Assembly: GCF_014201705.1 (NCBI RefSeq)
Contig: NZ_JACHFA010000001.1
Coordinates: 372,001 to 436,000 of the forward strand
DNA from: Borreliella spielmanii
GTDB lineage: Bacteria; Spirochaetota; Spirochaetia; Borreliales; Borreliaceae
DNA length: 64,000 nt
Reading direction: 5' to 3'
Shown here: positions 28,668 through 37,402 of the stretch, piece after piece
How positions within the stretch are numbered: position 1 is the first letter of the stretch
Layout: each line of letters opens with the position of its first letter
Position numbers and translations under genes: made by a program
Notes under the pieces: generated by a model
Database searches by the model: none
The model's input: the letters and a program-made list of their open reading frames with translations, nothing else
Told to the model about the DNA's origin: nothing

Positions 28668-29084
28668 TTACCTCAAATCTCGCCTTACAACAAACATGGT
28701 TTTTACTGGAAGCTTAGAACTCGCAAGCGACATAGCCTCTTGAGCAAGCTCTTCCACAACTCCAGCCATTTCAAACATAACAGTGCCAAGTTTAACAGGG
28801 GCATTCCAATGATCAACACCCCCTTTACCCTTACCCATTCTAGTTTCAGCTGGTTTTTTAGTATAAGGGATATCAGGAAATATTCTTATCCAAACTCTTC
28901 CGCCTCTTTTTATTTTACGAGTCATTGCAATACGAGCAGCCTCAATTTGGCGAGCAGTAATAAAATTTGTTTCCAAAGAAACAAGTCCATACTCCCCAAA
29001 AGAAATTTTATTGCCCTTCTGAGCCTCTCCAGATAATCTTCCCCTCTGCTTTTTTCTATATTTAACCTTTTTTGGACTTAACAT
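28668..29084 (-). CDS. rplP: 50S ribosomal protein L16 (uL16)
   Basis: L16 helps position tRNAs at the A and P sites. The 138 residues start [30 protein letters not shown] and show [26 protein letters not shown] and the conserved [26 protein letters not shown], all diagnostic. Standard position. Confidence 0.98.
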   Translation of the reverse strand: MLSPKKVKYRKKQRGRLSGEAQKGNKISFGEYGLVSLETNFITARQIEAARIAMTRKIKRGGRVWIRIFPDIPYTKKPAETRMGKGKGGVDHWNAPVKLGTVMFEMAGVVEELAQEAMSLASSKLPVKTMFVVRRDLR

Positions 29085-29088
29085 CTAA

Positions 29089-29967
29089 TTATCCTCCAAT
29101 ATTCTGCTCATTAGAATCAACTCTTTCTTTGGGAAAAGACAAACTGGGTTTATTTAAAAAACCTGCTTCGTCTTTAGACAATCCATCTTTCTTATTTTTT
29201 GAAACCCTGGACTGCTTTTCATTAGCTTTCTCTTTGCTATTTAAAATTTTATCAAAATTTTTAACAGCATCGCCTCTTTCCCTAAAAGACTTTTTATTTA
29301 TTACCTGACCAGCATCAGAATTGGTTTGTCTACCCAAAACCTCACCTTTAAATAACCAAACTTTAACTCCAATAATTCCATAAGTAGTTTGAGCTTCAGA
29401 AAACCCATAATCTATATTGGCTCTAAGAGTATGCAACGGAACTCGACCTTCCTTAACTTCAAAGCTTCTTGCAATCTCAGCACCACCAAGTCTCCCAGCA
29501 ATCTTAATTTTTAGTCCTTGAGCACCTTTTAACATAGAAGTAGAAAGAGCTGATTTTAAAACTTTCCTATAAGACACTCTATTTTCTACTTGCTTTGCAA
29601 TTCCATTAGCAATAATTTGAGCATCAAGCTCTGGCCTTTTAACCTCTTTAATCTTAATGCTAATCTTTTTAAAAATTTTTTTAGTTAACAGTTGACCAAT
29701 CTTTTCAAGATTAGCGCCTTTAAGCCCTATCACAGAACCAGGCCTTGGAGTAACAATTACTACTGTTACTTTTTGAGGATTATTTCTAATTATTTCTATA
29801 TTAGAAATATCAAATTTAATCCCCTTAAGAAACTTCATAATTTCAAGCCTTATTAAAAAGTCTTCATGAAGAATTGTAGAATACAATTTTTTATCAAAAT
29901 ACCATTTTGATTTCCAATCCTTATTAATTTTTACTCTTAAGCTATATGGATGTACTTTTTGGCCCAT
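29089..29967 (-). CDS. rpsC: 30S ribosomal protein S3 (uS3) with C-terminal extension
   Basis: S3 lines the mRNA entry site and is part of the ribosomal helicase. The first ~215 residues are standard: GQKVHPYSLRVKINKDWKSKWYF, the KH segment VTPRPGSVIGLKGANLEKI and the C domain with AGRLGGAEIARSFEVKEGRVPLHTLRANIDYGF. The protein is 292 residues against the usual 210-235; about 65 extra residues after the canonical end (from RERGDAVKNFDK) are Lys/Glu/Ser-rich and look disordered. The frame is open through the extension, which ends just before rplP. Confidence 0.96.
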   Translation of the reverse strand: MGQKVHPYSLRVKINKDWKSKWYFDKKLYSTILHEDFLIRLEIMKFLKGIKFDISNIEIIRNNPQKVTVVIVTPRPGSVIGLKGANLEKIGQLLTKKIFKKISIKIKEVKRPELDAQIIANGIAKQVENRVSYRKVLKSALSTSMLKGAQGLKIKIAGRLGGAEIARSFEVKEGRVPLHTLRANIDYGFSEAQTTYGIIGVKVWLFKGEVLGRQTNSDAGQVINKKSFRERGDAVKNFDKILNSKEKANEKQSRVSKNKKDGLSKDEAGFLNKPSLSFPKERVDSNEQNIGG

Positions 29968-29970
29968 GCT

Positions 29971-30333
29971 TTATCCTTTAATATCTTTTTTTTCATCAAC
30001 TTCAACAAAAATATGGCAATTTCTATTAACAAGCCTATCAGCTCTACCTCTAGCCCTAGGCCAAATCTTTTTACGACGACGCCCATCATCAACCATAACT
30101 ACTTTAACAAATATCATATCCTCGGAAAGATTTTTATTGTGATACATAGCATTTGATGCTGCCGATTTAACAACTTTTTCTAAAAGCTTAGCTCCTTTAT
30201 TAGGCATAGAACAAAGCACTGCAATAGCCTTAACATAAGACTTCCCCCGTATATTGTCAGCTACTGGCCTAACTTTTTTTGGAGAAGAGGGTAAATTTTT
30301 GCCCTTTGCTGTATATCTTCTATTTACTAACAT
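29971..30333 (-). CDS. rplV: 50S ribosomal protein L22 (uL22)
   Basis: L22 lines the polypeptide exit tunnel. The open frame extends further upstream into rpsS, but the family N-terminus is MLVNRRYTAKGKNLPSSPKKVRPVADNIRGK, so I place the start at the ATG at 30333, preceded by a GGAAGGAAG stretch and lying eight bases after the rpsS stop. It has 120 residues and ends with the beta-hairpin sequence VVMVDDGRRRKKIWPRARGRAD, followed by RNCHIFVEVDEK. Confidence 0.96.
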   Translation of the reverse strand: MLVNRRYTAKGKNLPSSPKKVRPVADNIRGKSYVKAIAVLCSMPNKGAKLLEKVVKSAASNAMYHNKNLSEDMIFVKVVMVDDGRRRKKIWPRARGRADRLVNRNCHIFVEVDEKKDIKG

Positions 30334-30340
30334 AACTACT

Positions 30341-30619
30341 CTACTTCCTTCCCTTTTTATCTGACTTAGCATGCCCTCTAAAAATCCTTGTAGGTGAAAA
30401 CTCCCCAAGCTTATGCCCCACAAGATCCTCAGTAATATAAATCGGTATAAAAGTCTTCCCATTGTAAACAGATATAGTAAGACTTACCATTTCAGGAATT
30501 ATTGTTGAAGATCTGGAGTAAGTTTTAATAACAACCCTCTTCTCACTTCCAAAAGACGATAAAACTTTTTGATAAAGACTCTTTTCTATAAAAGGTCCTT
30601 TTTTAATAGATCTTGCCAC
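30341..30619 (-). CDS. rpsS: 30S ribosomal protein S19 (uS19)
   Basis: S19 is a head protein near the A site. The 92 residues begin MARSIKKGPFIEKSLYQKV and show RSSTIIPEMVSLTISVYNGKTFIPIYI and VGHKLGEFSPTRIFRGHAKSDKKG, all diagnostic. Standard S10 operon position between rplB and rplV. Confidence 0.98.
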   Translation of the reverse strand: MARSIKKGPFIEKSLYQKVLSSFGSEKRVVIKTYSRSSTIIPEMVSLTISVYNGKTFIPIYITEDLVGHKLGEFSPTRIFRGHAKSDKKGRK

Positions 30620-30628
30620 TACACTCTC

Positions 30629-31462
30629 CTACTTATTTCTTCTTTTAATAATAAACTTATCTGAATATCTTTTCTTCTTACGAGTCTTATAGCCTTTAGT
30701 AGGCTGTCCCCAAGGAGACACAGGATGACGACCTCCAGAAGTTTTTCCTTCACCACCACCATGCGGATGGTCAACAGGATTCATGGCAACACCTCTAACC
30801 TTAGGTCTTCTACCAAGCCACCTACTTTTACCGGCTTTTCCTATAGAAACATTGACATAATCTTCATTCCCAATTTCACCAATTGTTGCAATGCATTTTT
30901 TGAAAATTAACCTCACTTCACCAGACGATAATTTTACAGTGACATAATTCCCGTCAGAAGCAAGTATCATAGCATACCCCCCAGCACTTCTTACAAGCTG
31001 TCCACCCTTTCCTACATTAAGCTCTATATTATGAACAGTTCTTCCAATAGGAATATTTTCAAGGGGCAAAGCATTACCAATTTTAATTGGTGAATTCGGA
31101 CCACTTTCCAAAACATCCCCAACCTTAATGCCTTTAGGAGAAATAATATACCTTTTTTCTCCATCTTTATAAACAAGCAAAGCTATATTAGCGCTTCTAT
31201 TAGGATCATATTCAATAGAAGCAACTCGAGCGGGAATGCTAAATTTATCTCTTCGATTAAAATCAATTACCCTATACTTTCTCTTATGCCCACCACCTCT
31301 TCTTCTAACACTAATCCTACCAGAAGAATCTCTACCCGACTTAAATTTTTTACCTTTTGTTAAAGATTTCAAAGGATCATTACCTTTACTCAAATCATCA
31401 AAAGATAAAGTCGTCTTATAGCGCAAAGAAGAAGTTTTTGGCTTATAAGTCTTAATACCCAT
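30629..31462 (-). CDS. rplB: 50S ribosomal protein L2 (uL2)
   Basis: L2 is needed for subunit association and lies near the peptidyl-transferase centre. The 277 residues begin [21 protein letters not shown] and contain [45 protein letters not shown] and the conserved [29 protein letters not shown] with the functional His of the HGGGEG region. Standard position. Confidence 0.98.
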   Translation of the reverse strand: MGIKTYKPKTSSLRYKTTLSFDDLSKGNDPLKSLTKGKKFKSGRDSSGRISVRRRGGGHKRKYRVIDFNRRDKFSIPARVASIEYDPNRSANIALLVYKDGEKRYIISPKGIKVGDVLESGPNSPIKIGNALPLENIPIGRTVHNIELNVGKGGQLVRSAGGYAMILASDGNYVTVKLSSGEVRLIFKKCIATIGEIGNEDYVNVSIGKAGKSRWLGRRPKVRGVAMNPVDHPHGGGEGKTSGGRHPVSPWGQPTKGYKTRKKKRYSDKFIIKRRNK

Positions 31463-31483
31463 ATTTCTTTTTCTCCAAAACCA

Positions 31484-31780
31484 CTAAAAAATATCTATTT
31501 TATCTTCCTTTTTGAGATAAACATATGCCTTCTTCCATGAAGAAGTTTTCCCTTTACCTATAGGATATCCTCTTCGAGACACCACAACCTTGGCTTTACT
31601 TTTAATATTAAGCAAATTACACGATACTGGAGTAACATTGAAAAGTTCTTTTATTGCTGCACCAACCTCTTTTTTATTTGCTCTCTTATGAACCTTAAAA
31701 ACATAAACATTAATACTTTCTCTTTGAGTATTGGTTTTTTCAGTAAGCATAGGTGAAACTATTATATCATAAGCTTTCAT
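31484..31780 (-). CDS. rplW: 50S ribosomal protein L23 (uL23)
   Basis: L23 lies at the tunnel exit and is the main docking site for SRP and trigger factor. The frame is open a few codons further upstream, but the ATG at 31780 has GAGGA at proper spacing, and the protein then starts MKAYDIIVSPMLTEKTN, the family start (I..P..TEK). Total 98 residues; it contains YVFKVHKRANKKEVGAAIKELF. Confidence 0.96.
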   Translation of the reverse strand: MKAYDIIVSPMLTEKTNTQRESINVYVFKVHKRANKKEVGAAIKELFNVTPVSCNLLNIKSKAKVVVSRRGYPIGKGKTSSWKKAYVYLKKEDKIDIF

Positions 31781-31800
31781 ACTTATCCTCAACATCTTTT

Positions 31801-32430
31801 TTATTTAACGTAAAACTCATTAAGCTTGTTGACAGCAGATTCTAGGGCTATTAAATTCTTAGCATAAAACAAATCAACAACTCTAAGTTTATCAAAAGAC
31901 AAAATCTTTAAATCTCTTATATTCTTACCAGCCCTCTTAATCATCTGATCATCATTGCCCAAAAGAACAACCACTTTGCCATTAAAACTTACAAAATTTT
32001 TTATTATTAAAGCAAGATCTTTTGTTTTTCCCGATTCAATATTAAAGTTCTCAACAACCTTAAAACTACTTTCATCAGCAGCACGCAAACTTAATACAGA
32101 CTTAAATGCAAGCCTTTTTACCTTTTTAGGCAATCTATAACTATAATCTCTAGGTTTTGGCCCTAATGCTATACCTCCACCAACCCAAACTGGATTTCGC
32201 TTTGTACCCACTCTAGCCCTGCCGGTTCCTTTTTGCTTCCAAGGCTTTTTAGAACTACCCCTGACCTCTGATCTAGTTTTAGTTGAAGATGTTCCAACCC
32301 TAAGATTAGACAATTCACTTTTTATAGCATTATAAATAGACCCATGACTGACTTCTATATTAAAAACTCTATCATCTAAATTTACAGTTCCAATCTCTTT
32401 CCCATCTTTAGAAAAAACTTTTCTTTCCAT
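31801..32430 (-). CDS. rplD: 50S ribosomal protein L4 (uL4)
   Basis: L4 extends a loop into the exit tunnel; in E. coli it autoregulates the S10 operon. The 209 residues include RSEVRGSSKKPWKQKGTGRARVG followed by PVWVGGGIALGPKPRDYSYRLPKKVK, the conserved tunnel loop. Standard position between rplC and rplW. Confidence 0.97.
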   Translation of the reverse strand: MERKVFSKDGKEIGTVNLDDRVFNIEVSHGSIYNAIKSELSNLRVGTSSTKTRSEVRGSSKKPWKQKGTGRARVGTKRNPVWVGGGIALGPKPRDYSYRLPKKVKRLAFKSVLSLRAADESSFKVVENFNIESGKTKDLALIIKNFVSFNGKVVVLLGNDDQMIKRAGKNIRDLKILSFDKLRVVDLFYAKNLIALESAVNKLNEFYVK

Positions 32431-32439
32431 ACTAAATAC

Positions 32440-33060
32440 CTACTTTTTAGATTTCTTAACAACAACAAAAGAACCCTTAGCACCAGGCACAGCCCCTTTT
32501 ACTAGAATAGCTCTCTTTTCTTCATCAATTAAAACAACTTCAAGATTTTGAATAGTTTGTTGATTTCCACCCATTCTACCAGCCATTTTGGTCCCTTTAA
32601 ATGTTCTTGCGGGAGTGGTAGCTTGTCCTGTGCCACCAAGATGCCTATGAAATTTTGATCCATGAGACGCTGGTCCACCACTAAAATTATGCCTTTTCAT
32701 AGCCCCTTGAAAACCCTTGCCTTTAGTAGTGCCTGTAACATCTACATACCTAACTGATTTAAAAACATCAACTTTAATCTCATCCCCAGCATCATATCCA
32801 TCAAGCCCCTTAAGCTCTATCACATATTTTTTAGGCTCAATATCTTTTAAACTTTTATATTGACCTTTTATAGGCTTTGAAACTTTAGAACCCTTAAGAT
32901 CCACAGAACCTGCTATAAGAGCGCTATAACCATCTCTATCAACTGTTTTCTTCCCTATAATATAATTGGGCTGAAACTCTATAATAGTAACAGGAACCAC
33001 AATGCCATTTTTCTGAAATATCTGAGTCATGCCAACTTTTTTTCCAATCAATCCCAACAT
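32440..33060 (-). CDS. rplC: 50S ribosomal protein L3 (uL3)
   Basis: L3 is an assembly initiator whose extension reaches the peptidyl-transferase centre. The 206 residues begin MLGLIGKKVGMTQIFQKNG and contain VTGTTKGKGFQGAMKRHNFSGGPASHGSKFHRHLG and GRMGGNQQTIQNLEVV, all diagnostic (the Gln of GNQQ... is the usual methylation site region). Standard position. Confidence 0.98.
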   Translation of the reverse strand: MLGLIGKKVGMTQIFQKNGIVVPVTIIEFQPNYIIGKKTVDRDGYSALIAGSVDLKGSKVSKPIKGQYKSLKDIEPKKYVIELKGLDGYDAGDEIKVDVFKSVRYVDVTGTTKGKGFQGAMKRHNFSGGPASHGSKFHRHLGGTGQATTPARTFKGTKMAGRMGGNQQTIQNLEVVLIDEEKRAILVKGAVPGAKGSFVVVKKSKK

Positions 33061-33096
33061 TAAAACACCTCAAATTCATATACTTAAAAATATTAT

Positions 33097-33408
33097 TTAC
33101 TGTTTAATATCTACCTCAACACCTGCTGGAAGCTCTAACTTCATTAAAGAGTCCATTAAAGCAGAAGTGGGTTCTAAAATATCAATAAGCCTTTTATGAG
33201 TTCTCATTTCAAATTGCTCTCTTGACTTTTTATTGACATGAGGAGAACGCAAAACAGTATATTTTTTTATTTTTGTAGGCAAAGGAATTGGGCCCTTAAT
33301 TTGAGCTTTAGCCTTCTGAACAGCTTTAACAATAGATTCGGCACTCTGATCTAATATTTTAACATCAAAACTAAATAATCTTACGCGTATCTTATCTTTA
33401 GCAATCAA
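33097..33408 (-). CDS. rpsJ: 30S ribosomal protein S10 (uS10), TTG start
   Basis: S10 serves in the 30S head and as NusE in antitermination. The 103 residues read [21 protein letters not shown] and contain [39 protein letters not shown], all diagnostic. The start codon is TTG at 33408, with AGGAG six bases before it; no ATG is available near the family start. It follows tuf by 54 bases. Confidence 0.97.
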
Positions 33409-33462
33409 TTTATTCTCCTAAACTTTAGAGAGATATTAAATATATCTCCCCAAAGTCTTAAA

Positions 33463-34647
33463 CTATTCCAATATCTCAAGAATTCTTCCTGAAGCAACAG
33501 TTCTCCCACCTTCTCGAACAGCAAATTCCACATTTTTATCCATAGCTATCGAAGAGATCAGCTCAACAACAATATCAACATTGTCACCAGGCATAACCAT
33601 TTCTTTGCCTTCTAAAGCAACAACACCAGTAACATCGGTTGTTCTAAAAAAGAATTGTGGTCTATACCCTGGGAAAAATGGCTTATGCCTACCACCTTCT
33701 TCTTTAGTCAAACAATAAATTGAAGCTTTAAACTTCTTGTGCGGAGTAATTGTACCTGGCGCTGACAAAACTTGTCCTCTTTCAATATCTTTCTTATCAA
33801 CACCTCTTAGAAGAAGACCAACATTATCCCCTGCTTGGCCTTGCTCAAGAATTTTCTGGAACATTTCAACACCAGTAACAGTGGTTTTTCTGGTTTCTTT
33901 AATGCCAACTATTTCAACTTCTTGGCCAACCTTAATAACGCCTCTTTCAATACGTCCAGTAGCAACAGTACCTCTTCCTGAAATAGAAAATACATCTTCA
34001 ACAGCAAGCAAAAATGGTTTGTCAATATCTCTTTCTGGAAGATCAAAATAATTATCCATGGATTCGAGAAGCTCTTTAACACATTTTGCAGATTCAGGAT
34101 CTTCTGGATTTGACATAGCCCCAAAAGCCGAGCCCTTGATTATTGGGGTATTAGCTGAAAAACCATATTTTTCAACAAGTTCTAAAACTTCAACCTCAAC
34201 AAGCTCAACAAGCTCAGGATCTGCCAAGTCTAATTTATTTAAAAAAACTATTATTTTCTTTATTCCCATTCTTTGAGCAAGAAGCAAATGCTCTTTTGTT
34301 TGGGGCTCAGCACCACTATCAGCAGCAACTAAAAGTATCGCTGCATCCATTTGAGCCGCTCCTGTAATCATATTTTTTATATAATCAGCATGACCTGGAC
34401 AATCAACATGAGCATAATGTCTATTAGCTGTTTCGTACTCAATATGCCTAGCATTAATTGTTATTCCCCTTGCTTTCTCTTCAGGCGCATTATCAATATC
34501 TTCATACTTTAATGCTTTTGCATCTTTATTTAATTTTGAACAATAAATACTAATAGCCGCTGTTAATGTTGTTTTGCCATGATCAACATGACCTATTGTT
34601 CCAACATTCATATGCGGCTTTGTTCTTTGAAAAACTTCTTTTGCCAT
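33463..34647 (-). CDS. tuf: Elongation factor Tu
   Basis: EF-Tu brings aminoacyl-tRNA to the ribosome as a GTP complex. An in-frame codon lies upstream (34668), but the ATG at 34647 has AGGAGG six bases before it and gives the family start [20 protein letters not shown] motifs are GHVDHGKT (19-26), DCPGH and NKLD, followed by beta-barrel domains 2 and 3 ([22 protein letters not shown]). It is the first gene of the superoperon, separated from its probable promoter by a leader of about 165 bases. Confidence 0.98.
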   Translation of the reverse strand: MAKEVFQRTKPHMNVGTIGHVDHGKTTLTAAISIYCSKLNKDAKALKYEDIDNAPEEKARGITINARHIEYETANRHYAHVDCPGHADYIKNMITGAAQMDAAILLVAADSGAEPQTKEHLLLAQRMGIKKIIVFLNKLDLADPELVELVEVEVLELVEKYGFSANTPIIKGSAFGAMSNPEDPESAKCVKELLESMDNYFDLPERDIDKPFLLAVEDVFSISGRGTVATGRIERGVIKVGQEVEIVGIKETRKTTVTGVEMFQKILEQGQAGDNVGLLLRGVDKKDIERGQVLSAPGTITPHKKFKASIYCLTKEEGGRHKPFFPGYRPQFFFRTTDVTGVVALEGKEMVMPGDNVDIVVELISSIAMDKNVEFAVREGGRTVASGRILEILE

Positions 34648-34755
34648 GATTAACCTCCTAAATTTCACATTCTAAATAGCTACTTACATTCAATCTCTTT
34701 AAAAAATTTTAACAAATTTATTCTTCTCAAAATAAGAAAATAGCTACAAATAATC

Positions 34756-34793
34756 AAAAAATCAATTCTTAGAAATTGACCCGCACTGCGTGT
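34756..34793 (-). promoter_or_regulatory. Hairpins with U-run in the tuf leader (possible attenuator)
   Basis: On the minus strand an imperfect GC-rich hairpin (ACACGC-AGT-GCGGGT, 34779-34793) is followed directly by a perfect 6-bp stem, TCAATT (34774-34779) and AATTGA (34762-34767), with a 6-base loop and then six U residues (34756-34761). This resembles an intrinsic terminator placed about 110 bases before the tuf start. The GC block stands out in very AT-rich surroundings. It may attenuate transcription or bind a regulator; neither is shown. Confidence 0.45.
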
Positions 34794-34821
34794 TTTTCTA
34801 AAAAATTTTAATAACTTTAAA

Positions 34822-34850
34822 AGTCTACACATTTTATAAAATATAGTCAA
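34822..34850 (-). promoter_or_regulatory. Probable sigma-70 promoter of the tuf-S10-spc-alpha superoperon
   Basis: Read on the minus strand, TTGACT (34845-34850) and TAGACT (34822-34827) are separated by exactly 17 bases. Transcription would start near 34815, giving a leader of about 165 bases before tuf. The placement upstream of the longest operon in the window supports it. It is a sequence-only prediction. Confidence 0.65.
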
Positions 34851-35089
34851 TATGCTTAAACTTTTAAATTCAACTAATCACATACAATGGTATTAAAAAT
34901 AAACACAAATTTTATATTAATTAAAGAAAAGCACAAAATACTAGAGAATAAAACTTTAAAAACAATTAATTAAAATAAAAAATGCTCAACTAATACATTT
35001 AAAATCATGAAATTTAAAACAATAATAAATAATTTTAAATCTAATCACTATTTAAAATTAATCAAACATCTTTATGTTATCAAAAAAAG

Positions 35090-35118
35090 TTAACATTACC
35101 CCGATAAAAAAATATAAT
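35090..35118 (+). promoter_or_regulatory. Promoter of the small lipoprotein gene; predicts a leaderless mRNA
   Basis: TTAACA (35090-35095) and a perfect TATAAT (35113-35118) are 17 bases apart. The ATG at 35127 begins nine bases after the last base of the -10 box, so transcription should start at or within about two bases of the A of the ATG. No SD sequence precedes the ATG, in agreement. Confidence 0.65.
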
Positions 35119-35126
35119 AAAAAATA

Positions 35127-35516
35127 ATGAAAACTAAAAAAATTAAGCTTAAATTACTACCAATACTTACAATTTCTAGCATTTCAATTGTTTTTATGTC
35201 TTGCATGAAAACAAGCACAATAAAATCAAAAGAAAATGCTCAAGAAATTACCTATCTTATTAGCACTATAAAAACTAGCAAAAAAGTAGAGATAGTAAAC
35301 TATAAATCCGATAGTAAAAACAATCTAATAATTACTCTTAAAAACAAAAGCGGAGAAAATATAAATGCAAATTCATTAGCAATTTTCAAGGAAGGCAGTA
35401 AAACGGGTGAATTAATTAGAGAAAACCTTAATGGGCTTGAGACAAAAACTTTTTATTTAAAAACTAAAATCAACGCTAAAAGAAAAAACATATTATATAT
35501 TTTTGAAAAACAATGA
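35127..35516 (+). CDS. Small predicted lipoprotein, function unknown
   Basis: The 129-residue protein has a basic N-terminus, a hydrophobic stretch and a lipobox FMSC with Cys at residue 26 (permissive spirochaetal type), so it should be lipidated by Lgt and cut by LspA. The mature part is Lys/Asn/Ser-rich with likely beta strands in the second half (NNLIITLKNKSGENINANSLAIFKEG). I recognise no domain. It is a single-gene plus-strand unit facing the MATE gene, with a shared hairpin downstream. Confidence 0.8.
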   Translation: MKTKKIKLKLLPILTISSISIVFMSCMKTSTIKSKENAQEITYLISTIKTSKKVEIVNYKSDSKNNLIITLKNKSGENINANSLAIFKEGSKTGELIRENLNGLETKTFYLKTKINAKRKNILYIFEKQ

Positions 35517-35632
35517 GCCTTATTGCAAATAAGCTATTGCACAAAAAAATAAATTAACAAAAAATCTAAAATCTATTTTAAAGACCAAAAACATTAAATT
35601 TACTTAGAACAAGTAAACTAGTTCCTTTAATA

Positions 35633-35674
35633 AAATACAAATATAAATCTTAATTACTATTTGTATTTTTTAAT
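35633..35674. terminator. Bidirectional terminator-like hairpin
   Basis: A perfect 10-bp inverted repeat, AAATACAAAT (35633-35642) and ATTTGTATTT (35659-35668), with a 16-base loop lies between two converging genes. On the plus strand it is followed by TTTT, so it could end the lipoprotein transcript; on the minus strand it overlaps the stop codon of the MATE gene and runs into TTATT. Its stem is AT-only, hence weak. Confidence 0.5.
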
Positions 35675-37021
35675 TAAACTGGGTTTGGTCCAATAACGAG
35701 TACAAGTAAAAACAACTAAAATTATAATTGCTAAATAATTTGAAATTATAAAAGCATAACCTAAAGAATTTTCAATTATGCCAAAATACTGAAAAATAAA
35801 CACTACTGGAAGACGAATAAGCCACAATCTAATAAAAATAATAATCATTGCAATTTTTGTCCTACCAGATCCAATAAGTCCTCCAAAAAATACTTGCTGC
35901 AGTCCATATCCAAAAGTACCAATAGTTGTTAACAACAAATAATTATTAGCATAATTCAAAACTTCCAAATCATTTGTAAATAACCTTAATATAAGCTGTT
36001 TATTAATAATAACAATCGAATTTATTATTAATAAAATTCCTAAAGACATAAAAAATCCTTTTGTTAAAACTTCTCCCACCCTATTGATTTTCTTGGCACC
36101 AAGATTTTGGCCAACAATTGAAATAACTCCAGTACCAATTCCCATAGCAGGAAGAAATAAAAAAGAAATAATAGTATTTGTAAGTCCATACGCCGCCAAA
36201 AATTTTGGACTAATCTTAATAACAATATAATTGAAAATAAAAAAAGACAATGAAACCATTATTTGCCCAAAAGTTGAAGGTAACCCCAAATTAACAATTT
36301 CTTTAATAGATTTTATGTCTAGCGCTAAATCCTTTGGATAAATTTTTAATCCACGATTTAATTTGTAAGTTAAAAATAAATAAAAAGCAACGGTTAACAA
36401 TTTTGAAAATAAAGTAGCCCAAGCAGCCCCAACAATGCCCATATTAAAACTAAATATTAAAATTGGATCAAGAATAAAATTAACAATATTAGCAAATAAA
36501 ACTATTAACATTGAAAGGATGGTTTCTCCTTGAGCATTTAAAATATATGTAATTGAAACACTTAAAAACATAATAGGAATTCCAAAAATTGTCACATAAA
36601 AATAAACCTTTGAAAGCTCTTTAAGCTCGCCTTTTACGCCCAAAAAATCTAAAAGATTCTCAATAAAAAAAAGAGCACAAATAACAACAAATAAGGATAA
36701 AGTAAAATTCAAAACAATAAGTTGCCCTGCATACCTTGAAAAACGAGAAAAATTCCCCTCTCCTATACATTTTGAAATCAAAGAAATGCTTCCTGTAGCC
36801 ATACCCATAGCAATAGCCATAATAAAAAAATTTATAGGACCAGCAAGTGAAAGCGCTGACAAAGGCATAGCTCCAAGTTTACCAACATAAAACATATCAG
36901 TAAGGTCATAAAAAGCTTGAATAATATTGGTTATAACAATAGGAAAACTTATTAAAAAAAGAACCTTATATAAATTACCATTTAATATTAATTCCCTAGT
37001 TTTGCTCTTATTTGTAGACAT
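35657..37021 (-). CDS. MATE-family efflux transporter
   Basis: This inner-membrane exporter of 454 residues has about twelve hydrophobic segments in two homologous halves. The start region LFLISFPIVITNIIQAFYDLTDMFYVGKLGAMPLSALSLAGPINFF is typical of MATE proteins of the DinF/NorM type, which expel cationic drugs and metabolites using Na+ or H+. An AAGGATG lies seven bases before the ATG. It is downstream of murA, with its own possible promoter in the gap between them. Substrate unknown. Confidence 0.92.
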   Translation of the reverse strand: MSTNKSKTRELILNGNLYKVLFLISFPIVITNIIQAFYDLTDMFYVGKLGAMPLSALSLAGPINFFIMAIAMGMATGSISLISKCIGEGNFSRFSRYAGQLIVLNFTLSLFVVICALFFIENLLDFLGVKGELKELSKVYFYVTIFGIPIMFLSVSITYILNAQGETILSMLIVLFANIVNFILDPILIFSFNMGIVGAAWATLFSKLLTVAFYLFLTYKLNRGLKIYPKDLALDIKSIKEIVNLGLPSTFGQIMVSLSFFIFNYIVIKISPKFLAAYGLTNTIISFLFLPAMGIGTGVISIVGQNLGAKKINRVGEVLTKGFFMSLGILLIINSIVIINKQLILRLFTNDLEVLNYANNYLLLTTIGTFGYGLQQVFFGGLIGSGRTKIAMIIIFIRLWLIRLPVVFIFQYFGIIENSLGYAFIISNYLAIIILVVFTCTRYWTKPSLIKKYK

Positions 37022-37389
37022 AAAATTTCATCCTTATCTAAAATATTTTTCTATAAAAAATCTAAATTCAGATTTATTAATTAATAATAAAAAAGCATTC
37101 TCACGAATTAAAGCAAAGCAATAAGCACTTATTTAAAATAATAAATAATATTATAAAGGCAAAAATTCAAAATCAGAAATGCCTTTCAAATTTTTCTTGA
37201 TCTTTTAATATTATTTTTATATTAAGATCTTTAAACTATAAAATAGAACAAAATTCAATAATATTAAATAAAAAATTACAACAATAAAAATTAATTTAAT
37301 ATAACTTCATTCATAATTCAACCTCTTCATTATTATCTTTATTCTCTTGAAAAGATTTTTCATAAATCGCATATAATAAGACCTAAAAG
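37022..37389. other. Intergenic region between murA and the MATE gene
   Basis: No gene is supported in these 368 AT-rich bases. Structures seen: AAAGGCA (37155-37161) with TGCCTTT (37180-37186), a perfect 7-bp stem; GATCTT...AATAT (37199-37211) with ATATTAAGATC (37219-37229), an inverted repeat with a two-base bulge; and, on the minus strand, TATAAT (37150-37155) with TTCTGA 17 bases upstream (37173-37178), a possible promoter for the MATE gene. The -10 box abuts the first stem. Confidence 0.5.
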
Positions 37390-37402
37390 CTATTGGCTTT
37401 TA
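37384..37402 (-). terminator. Hairpin overlapping the murA stop codon
   Basis: On the minus strand TAAAAGC (37396-37402) and GCTTTTA (37384-37390) form a perfect 7-bp stem with the loop CAATA; the stem includes part of the murA stop codon. There is no uninterrupted U-run after it, so it may be a weak terminator or an mRNA 3' end stabiliser. Confidence 0.4.

Larger units (their letters stand above)
34669..35126. other. Intergenic region between divergent tuf and a lipoprotein gene
   Basis: This gap of about 460 bases holds the tuf promoter and leader hairpins (34756-34850) and, at its right end, the lipoprotein promoter (35090-35118). The part from about 34851 to 35089 is strongly AT-rich with many stops in all frames; I see no gene or RNA in it. 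Confidence 0.7.

Noticed and set aside
33737-34276. Frames of 70-104 codons within tuf on both strands
   Set aside because: They overlap highly constrained EF-Tu coding sequence in other frames; no independent support.
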